Assembly (NCBI RefSeq): GCF_000001735.4
Contig: NC_003071.7
Coordinates: 11,091,151 to 11,155,150 of the forward strand
Source: Arabidopsis thaliana
Taxonomy: Eukaryota > Streptophyta > Magnoliopsida > Brassicales > Brassicaceae
Direction: 5' to 3'
DNA length: 64,000 nucleotides
Shown here: piece after piece, positions 56,751 through 64,000 of the stretch
How the letters are laid out: each line of letters starts with the position of its first letter
How positions within the stretch are numbered: position 1 is the first letter of the stretch
The notes under the pieces: generated by a model
The model's input: only the letters and a program-made list of their open reading frames with translations
Database searches by the model: none
Told to the model about the DNA's origin: nothing
Program-made: the position numbers and the translations under genes

Positions 56751-58932
56751 CTAACAGTTTACTTGAACTCTAGGGCTTGGGATTCCCATGTATGCTAAGC
56801 GTGGAGAGACTCTTACTCTAGGACTAGGCCTTGGAGAAGGAATTGGGCCGTATGGTGACGGAAAACGTGTAGAACCAGGCGAAATCCGAGGAGACAAACT
56901 GACTTGTTCGAACGCTTGTGACTGAAGTTCCATTGGATAATCTCTAACACACCCAATTCTTGGACCAACTCCACTGTTCCATTTGCAAGACAGCCTCTTT
57001 GCAAGCTGGAACACCGGTCTTTCTCTCTCTTTCTCTTCTTCTTGTTCCTCTGTAACGATGGTTTCTGCTGGTTTCTTCTCTGCTTCTTCTTCTTTTGTTG
57101 CTTCTTCTTCGTAGCCACTGGAATTGAATGACGAATATTCCTCATTCACAGAGCATCTCTGTATTCAGATTAAATAAGTGAGTACATACCATTTTTCATA
57201 TTTCGCATGTATGCAACCAAAAATTATATTCCTTACCTTAACATTGGTCATATCAACATTGTTCTCTTCCAGGAAACTTATGAATTCATTGAAGTTGTCT
57301 TCTGTTGGGAGGTAGTGTCCACTGTATGGCCATATAGCCTGAGAAAATATGTGTTTTGATTAGATCCTCGACATAAAAGCTAAGAGAACCAAACTAGAAA
57401 GCAAAACTGAATCGGAACACACCTCGAGGATCCCCTCGCGAGCAACCAATCTTCCTGCAGCAGTTGTGGCACCTCCAGACAAGAAACTCGAATGTTGGAA
57501 ACGACCTTTCTTCTTCTGCCCTACGTATAAGGTTCTAGTTGTGCTAAGTACAAAAATTGACTTGGAATCCTCTGTTGAATTGATCAGAGTCATGCTTTGT
57601 TTATTCATTAGCTTTCCATCTTCTACTATCACTTCGTATGCTTCTCTCTCCAGCTGCAGGTTGAATAACACAAACGTGTATGAGCAAAAAGAAGATAAGT
57701 ACCCTGAACTAATTTTTTAGCAGGTGAAACCGAAAAAAGACTTACTGGTCCTAGATATTTAATGCACTGTTTTTGCAGAACACTTCTTGGGTGGTGTTCA
57801 AGATTCACATCTTTTCCATCGCCAATGTCCAACCTTCAGTTTCAAATAGGTGGAAACAAAGTTCAGAACAGATTCATACAACAGAAAAAGATAACGATAG
57901 TTACGGGACTCACCAGTAGAAGAATGGTTGTGCGCTCATGCTTGCTGACCAGACATCATAATAGAAGTGCAAGTTGTGGCCATAACGATGGCGTGGGTCA
58001 ATCTGTAAATGCCGAAAAGACAAAACTTAGATCAAATCCACAAAATAGGAAGGTTTATTTCATGTCCAAAGCAAGTATGGGGACTTACAGCTTCAAGCCA
58101 ATGCTGAAGAGCTAACTTTTGAGCTTTTTCATCTTTTGACAATCCTTTTCCAACCTAAATGACATACAATAGAAGGATTCACATCAGTTTCTTATGACAT
58201 CTAAACATAGATAATAAATTGTGGAAATGATGTCAAACCTTAGCAGCTCGTGTCCTAGCTCGTGCCCACTTCGAAACCGCGGTTTCATGTTTCTCTTCTT
58301 CAAAGAAGGCGACTGAGCTCAAATTTAAAGCTGCAGCATCCAGAGTCTTCCACCTATGAAACATTTGAATTAGTTTCAACAGCTTGAACCACATTACTAA
58401 TAAAAAAGATAGAGGACCATCAAGTGACTCACCAGAGCTCCTCAACAACAACCGCGCAATCCGCTAAGTTCCTTCTTGTTCTGTAACTCTTGTACACCTT
58501 CTGTAACGTAGTTGCAGCTGCATCAAGCTCGGTGACCGGTCTTGGAGAGAAGAACACAAAAGGCGTAGGTGGAGTAATAGTAGGCTTCGTTATTTGGATT
58601 CTCTCACAGTTCCTTCCATTCAAACTGTTACGAGCAGGCTTCGTCGGTTCAACAATCTCCTCATCTTCCTTGTTCATCGGTTCAGTCTCAACTTCTGTCA
58701 CAATCTCCCAGCTGTTGAAGCTCAAAGACCGCTCCATACCCGTCTTCGGAGACTTTTCCTGCGGGTTCTCACTCTTGAAACTGTTGGTTCTTGAAGTCAA
58801 GCCTCCTTCTTTAAGTTTTAAGCTGAAAGATCTGGTTTCAAGAAAACTCTCGACAGGGTTCTTGAAACTGAAGAACTGGGTCGTCACAACTTCTTTCCAA
58901 GCAGACAAGAGCAAAGAAAGAGAAAGACCCAT
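56751..58932 (-). CDS. IQM4: IQM4, IQ-motif calmodulin-binding protein
   Basis: 532-aa member of the IQM family (one IQ motif, Ca2+-independent calmodulin binding). Eight coding exons: 58433-58932, 58239-58353, 58089-58154, 57914-58002, 57746-57833, 57423-57653, 57237-57338, 56751-57158. The start [16 protein letters not shown] lies downstream of an open leader frame that follows a leader-intron acceptor; the leader intron is 58985-59251. The degenerate IQ motif is [16 protein letters not shown] at about residues 142-157. The following region, with pea heavy-metal-induced-protein-like and ribosome-inactivating-like similarity in the family, includes [20 protein letters not shown] and [16 protein letters not shown]. 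The C-terminus is Glu-rich and then Pro/Ser/Arg-rich ([17 protein letters not shown]). Recalled as At2g26190. Confidence 0.93.
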
Positions 58933-59251
58933 CTTTCTCTGATTAAACAACAATATTAAACACGATCTCTTCCTCCAAACTACCCTGCACACGTATCAAA
59001 TTCAGATCAATATCAAAAACTTTGACAAACGAATCTTTTTTCTCTAAGCCAACTATCATTAATATATTAATTTGTTTACTGAGTCATTCCTATCATCACC
59101 ACCAAACACATTTATTATAGCCGACGATGGATAAAAATCTAATCTCATTCAGACATTTCAACAAACACATTCAGAATAACTCCATAAAGGTGGAGACTTT
59201 ATGATTTTATTCATCTTTTATAATCGACCCATGTAAGAATCAGAGACATAC

Positions 59252-61724
59252 CTCAAGAATTTGCAGAGTATTAACACCAAGGAAGACTTGAAAAAGGTCA
59301 AGTCTTTATCTCTATCTTCTTGTGTAGAGAAAACTTAAGGAGGAATGAGAAATTGAATACAACAACCAAGTTGAGGAATAACACAATATATATACACAAC
59401 ACAAGCTGAATAAATGTATAGTGTGTGTGTGTGTAGTTGACGAGTATTAAATGCGGTAAAAGTTTTGTTTAAAGAAAGTCTTCGTTGAATATGACAAAGC
59501 TTTGAGTGAAGAAGATTCAAAGATGGTGTGTCTGAAAAAAAAAGATATTAATTTTAAAATGATATATAGAGACAAGTAACAAAGTGTGTGTGTGATAGAG
59601 AACAGAACAGTGTAATAAGGGAACCCATAGGAGACGCTGGGTAATAAAGGTAGCTTCACCGAAACTTATTCATTTAGAAAAGTAGGGACAATTTATTAGT
59701 CTTTTATATATTTTTCGTTTTTTTTTTGGTTATAGAATTTAAAATGTAATGTGTAATGATATCGAAATTCCTTTAGTTCAATTTTGGTTATTTTGGTTAT
59801 AGAGTAAAATTTATTTAGATATTGGAAAAAAAATTGGACCCGATTCTTTTGGTTTATGGAGTTTATGAACCATTCCAATACATACAAGTAAACAACAAAG
59901 TGTGTGATAGAAAACAGTGTATATGGGAACCCACAGGAGACGCTCAGTAAGAAGAAGGTAGCTTCACAGAAACTTATTAATTCAGGAAAAAAAAAATATT
60001 GTTGACAAATAAACAAAAAAAATTGTTAATTCAGTAGGGTCGTTTTTCGAGCAAATCTTATCTACCATGACATTATGAAAAATATATTAATGCTGTGGAT
60101 ATATATATTAATGCAGAAATTATTGAAACAATGATACTATATATTTACTTTGTCCCCAAAAAAAATGATATAAATTTACCTTTAACTGTTGAACTAGCTA
60201 GTTACAATATCGTGAAATGACGTTAATAATAGTAACCACTATTGCACCACTCTTTTGGTATGTTAACCAGATTTTTTCACCATCCAAAGTAAGAAAGTTT
60301 GTCTATGTCGTGTAAAGAGAATTTAGACTTCAAAAAACTTTGAAGGATATGTATAAATAGTGCAAGAGGTGTAATCATCTCCGTAGGATTTTTAAGCAGA
60401 GAGTTAGACTCCAACTCTTTGCAAAATATTGAGAAAAACTCCAAAAGAACATATTGTCAAAACAAAAAGTAATTATTTGCTGCAAGTAGATACTCACACA
60501 AAAGTTAAGTTTTTTACTTAGGTTTGAATTAGTGACGTTCATTAAAGCAATGAACCTGTTTTGAAAACATAACTTAATAGGAGTTTGATTGTTAGCGGTA
60601 GTTTGCAACTTTGCATTAGTAGTTCATTCATATCAAATATTTAGTTTAAAACTGTATGTGGTATATTCTTAAATATCAAAATCACAGCTAGTGAGGTCTT
60701 AAATTACATGTGGTAGGTGTAGATGACAAAAGGAAATATTTGAACAAATTATTCGCATGTGTAGACACGTGCATAATTGCATATGAGCGAACGAAGATTA
60801 GTCGGGACATGTTTGAAATAGTTTTTGTTTCTCTTCTTTGTTTTGTGTCGACACCGTACAAATCTTGGTTCTTTGTGATAATCACAATTTTATATAAGAT
60901 TTTGGATATAATTAAATACGGTTTGGTCTGATATATCTGTCATTTGTCGTGTGCAATGTAATTGATGTGGTTTGGGTGTGTTGACTGTTGTCTAATTGCT
61001 ATTAAACGATTATCCACGCAGTATTGTCACCGTTATCAACTCTGTACAATCTGTTTCCATCAAATCAATCTATTCTTCTGGCCAAAATAGTTTATATCCC
61101 CTAAATTAGCCATTATTATTGTTAATTATGAGTGAAGAGATGATAGGCTCCGTTTTGACATATTGCACTTTGGATTTAGGAATACCAAAACTACCATATC
61201 CTTGAAAGGCTACCATATCCTCCGAGGTGAGAGTCTTTATGTCTTAACGTCTAATGAATTGCCAAACCTGGATTTGTCTAAAAAAGGTTTCAAGGAAGTG
61301 TACTTCAATGATAGTTTATTACAAAAATTTCGTCCGCCAAATTAACTCCTTTAAGTGGTACCATATATGTAACAGCAACATGGTACAAACACATTGCGGT
61401 TACAACATCAGGAGATGTTTTGTATATTCAAAGCATATATTAAGGTTAAAAATTTGTTTTATTCATTCAGACTATAAGTCCACATTGGCCCAACCACGAC
61501 TGGGCCGACCAACTTAAAACCCTGCAGCTTAATGTCTTAAACAAAACTCTAAAAATCTTCTTCAGATTTTTTCTCAGGGAAGAAGAACCAGAGCGTTTAA
61601 CGTCGACGAACACAGGTTAGTCTTCCTTTTTCTACTTTTTGAGTTACTTGGGTCTTCTCTAATTTACTCAAATTCATGATTTTTTTTTTTGTTCTTATGA
61701 AGATACGGCGTGTGGTAATAAATA
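59252..61724. other. Divergent spacer between IQM4 and the methyltransferase gene
   Basis: IQM4 noncoding exon and promoter on the left, with a GT microsatellite at 59419-59434 and a two-copy duplication at 59572-59985. 60000-61400 is AT-rich without genes. The methyltransferase promoter and leader lie on the right: GGCCCA/TGGGCC words at 61487 and 61501 (site II type), and a probable leader intron from GGTTAG near 61616 to TATGAAG near 61702. Confidence 0.45.
59572..59985. repeat. Two-copy duplication in the IQM4 upstream region
   Basis: Copy 1 about 59572-59681, copy 2 about 59885-59985, offset about 310 bp. Shared words in order: CAAGTAA, AACAAAGTGTGTG, GATAGA, ACAGTGT, GGGAACCCA, AGGAGACGCT, GGTAGCTTCAC, GAAACTTATT. 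The rest between them is AT-rich. Confidence 0.8.
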
Positions 61725-64000
61725 ATGTCTTCTGGCTTGAAAATCATAGAAGAACCGCAAAAACCGATTGAGAAGCTGCAGATTTATCCGACGGCTAATG
61801 CTGGTGTTTCTCCCTTTTGGCGAGGTTCTCAAAGTTTACATCTTTAAGCTGATTTTGATATCTATATTGCCAAGTATGAATTTTTGCAAGCTTGTTCCTT
61901 TATCTCTCAGACAAGTATGAGCGAGATGCTAAAAAGTATTGGGATATATTTTACAAGCATCATGGAGACAGAGTAAGCCTTTAGCTCAGTTACTTTCTTT
62001 CTCAATTCACATGTAATTGAGCTAATATTGATGCATATAAGTGTGTAATATTGGGTGGATTCACTTTTGATTTGGTAAATGCGTTTAGTTTCTTTAGATG
62101 TAGTCGTTAAGGATTGTTCAGATATATGTTAAGACCCTCTCTTTGTTGATATGTGGTACAAGTATGAAAGTGAAGAGTATTTAAAGCAACCACTCCTCTG
62201 AACTGGTTAGGGTGATTGATGGGTTTGAGGACTCAAGTTAGTTAGTGATACTATATATCAAGTAGATCTATTTCATTAAGTTTAGTAACTTAGGTGTTTG
62301 TTTATAGGAGAAACGGAATTATGGCTGTCTTGAGCGGATATTGTCTTCAACTGCCTATGCCCTTGGTTCCAGATTTTATCAGCAATATAATCTAAGGTTC
62401 CAGTATTAGGTCATATCATAACGTTGACATTAATGCTTTCTGAAATTTGAGTGTGAGCTCACTGTGCTAATTATATTGCTGTGTTTTACTATATGATAAG
62501 ATTTTCTTGTTCTTCATCAGTTTTTCAAAGACCGCCACTACTTGGATAAGGAATGGAATAGCTATTTTTCCGTGAGTATTTAAACTAGTTTCTTTTGGTT
62601 TCTGCTGCATTACCTAGTATAGTATATAACCTTAGTTTTTCTTATTCCCTTTTTCAGGTTAGTGGGAAAAGTGTCATTCTTGAGGTAAACAAAAATGCTC
62701 AAGCTGTTACTCATCCAAAATCTAGCTATTTTGTTATTCTGTTGAGCAATTGGTCTTGATTTGCAGGTTGGCTGTGGAGCTGGAAACACCATCTTTCCAT
62801 TGATCGCCACATATCCAGACATTTTTGTTTATGCATGTGATTTTTCACCACGAGCCGTCGAATTGGTCAAGGTCAGTCACTTTCTTCTTCTAGTCTAATG
62901 TGTACTTTGATTTGGTTGATTTGTCTTTCCTAGTGAGGTTAATTTATAGTAATAGTCTTTCTGTCTCTAAGCTCATTTAACAGGTCCACCTTAATTTATG
63001 CCTGTGAGTAGTTACTTGCTGCGTCTACCAAATGGAATAGTGTGTGATTTGTCATGTGCTTCATAGTTTTTTGTTGACCAGAGTGTATTTAACTTATTAT
63101 GACATTCAGGCTCATGATGAATACACAGAGACACGCGTTTGTGCATTTGCTTGTGACTTGACAGGGGATGGTCTTGACAAGCATATTTCTCCATCTTCAG
63201 TTGATATTGTGACCATGGTATTTTCCTAACAAATTTATATTATTGTGTTAACTAGGTAGAAGATAATGATCCATCAAATTATCTTAGTAAAAGATTAACA
63301 CTCCCCTGTAATTGCTCCCTTGGTTTTTCTTTCTTTGAGTATATAACGTTTGAGCCTTTTCTTTTCTCGTCATGGGCTATTTCTCATTTTAAATACTTGT
63401 TGAACAGATATTTGTTTTATCTGCGGTATCCCCAGAGAAGATGTCCTCAGTATTGCAGAACATTAGGAAAGTTCTTAAGGTATCAAACACATCCTTTCTC
63501 ATGTACTTCTGGACATCCATCTTCCTCTGTTAGACTGAATTCCTCTTGTTGAGTTACTTCTTATTATTCTGTTTTCAGCCAAATGGGTGTATCCTCTTCC
63601 GTGACTATGCTGTCGGTGATCTTGCTCAGGTTTGATCCACCTTTTATTACTTCAGAAATTCAAAGTTATCGCTACTCGTATGCCCATTTTGATGCACTTG
63701 AAACGAAAAAATATTTCTACTACAGTTTCATGCTTAAAAAAAAACATTGTGGTCTGGCTTTCCTTTTAGGAAGAACAACCACTTCTTAAGAGATTTAGTA
63801 TCCTTTAGAATACGAAGGCGTGGTTACCCCTTATGTGTTTCAGTATTTCATCAACAGGAGAGGTTCTCTGGGAAGGATCAGAGGATCAGCGAGAACTTTT
63901 ATGTGAGAGGTGATGGCACTGTAAGTTCTTTCTTTCTCCTGCGCTATTTATTTGCAGTACACATTTCTATAATTTTGCAGATCTGTGATGATTTTGTTTT
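61725..64000 (+). CDS. METTL2/TRM140-like SAM methyltransferase, 3' end outside window
   Basis: Class I methyltransferase of the METTL2/METTL6/TRM140 group; the family makes 3-methylcytidine in tRNA anticodon loops, and that role here is inferred. Nine exons visible: 61725-61824, 61911-61972, 62521-62571, 62658-62684, 62767-62871, 63110-63217, 63408-63479, 63579-63629, 63858-63920, giving 213 codons in one frame; the gene continues past 64000. Family block YWDIFYKHHGDRFFKDRHYL is followed by SAM motif I VILEVGCGAGNTIFPLIA (about residues 77-94), acidic motif VYACDFSPRAVELV, motif IV SPSSVDIVTM, LSAVSPEKM and PNGCILFRDYAVGDLAQ. Start MSSGLKIIEEPQK is the first ATG after the leader. Recalled as At2g26200. 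Confidence 0.88.

Noticed and set aside
1-64000. Possible CRISPR arrays, operons or phage-like modules
   Set aside because: Introns, a nuclear tRNA and plant protein families show this is nuclear plant DNA; the repeats seen are short tandem or transposon ends without spacer architecture.

Overview
The window is plant nuclear DNA and reads as Arabidopsis thaliana chromosome 2. Coding islands with short GT-AG introns sit in AT-rich spacers, and the order of genes matches what I remember for about At2g26030 to At2g26200. Names come from recognising the proteins. Locus numbers are from memory and no search was run. Exons were rebuilt by hand from splice signals and frame. The totals for PYL2 (190 aa), CIA1 (352), RTE1 (250), GLDP2 (1044), FTSH4 (717), HSFA2 (345), MAX1 (522), IQD6 (416) and IQM4 (532) are consistent with full-length proteins.

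Layout: an F-box/LRR/FBD gene (-), the ABA receptor PYL2 (-) and a DUF1644 zinc-finger gene (-) lie in 0.3-8.2 kb, followed by a transposon-rich spacer with a perfect Emigrant MITE. CIA1 (+) converges on RTE1 (-). Next come GLDP2 (-, 15 exons), a Stowaway-like MITE, a tRNA-Leu(AAG) (-), a Golgi beta-1,3-galactosyltransferase (-) and a DUF4408/DUF761 gene (+). About 5 kb of repeat-bearing spacer follows. Then come two tandem RNase H-like/RBR genes (+) separated by a Helitron and a hAT-type element. FTSH4 (-) and HSFA2 (+) are divergent. An F-box/DUF295 gene (-) is cut by a solo LTR. MAX1 (+) and IQD6 (-) converge, then IQM4 (-), and last a SAM methyltransferase (+) that runs off the window.

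These are independently transcribed eukaryotic genes, not operons. Themes are hormone signalling (PYL2 for ABA, RTE1 for ethylene, MAX1 for strigolactone), organelle and Fe-S housekeeping (GLDP2, FTSH4, CIA1), heat response (HSFA2), calmodulin binding (IQD6, IQM4) and ubiquitin-type factors (F-box, RBR).

The most notable structural observations are: (1) a 269-bp solo LTR with exact 5-bp target duplication that removed the C-terminus of the F-box/DUF295 gene, whose severed end survives in frame on the other side; (2) the second RBR gene, whose frame is broken by a partial duplication but would be restored by a 94-nt intron; (3) the first RBR gene, which has lost a RING1 zinc-ligand cysteine, while both paralogues keep the catalytic cysteine but lack the usual neighbouring histidine and end in a membrane-anchor-like tail. 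I found no convincing wholly new system. The value is in recent, readable remodelling of gene families by transposons.
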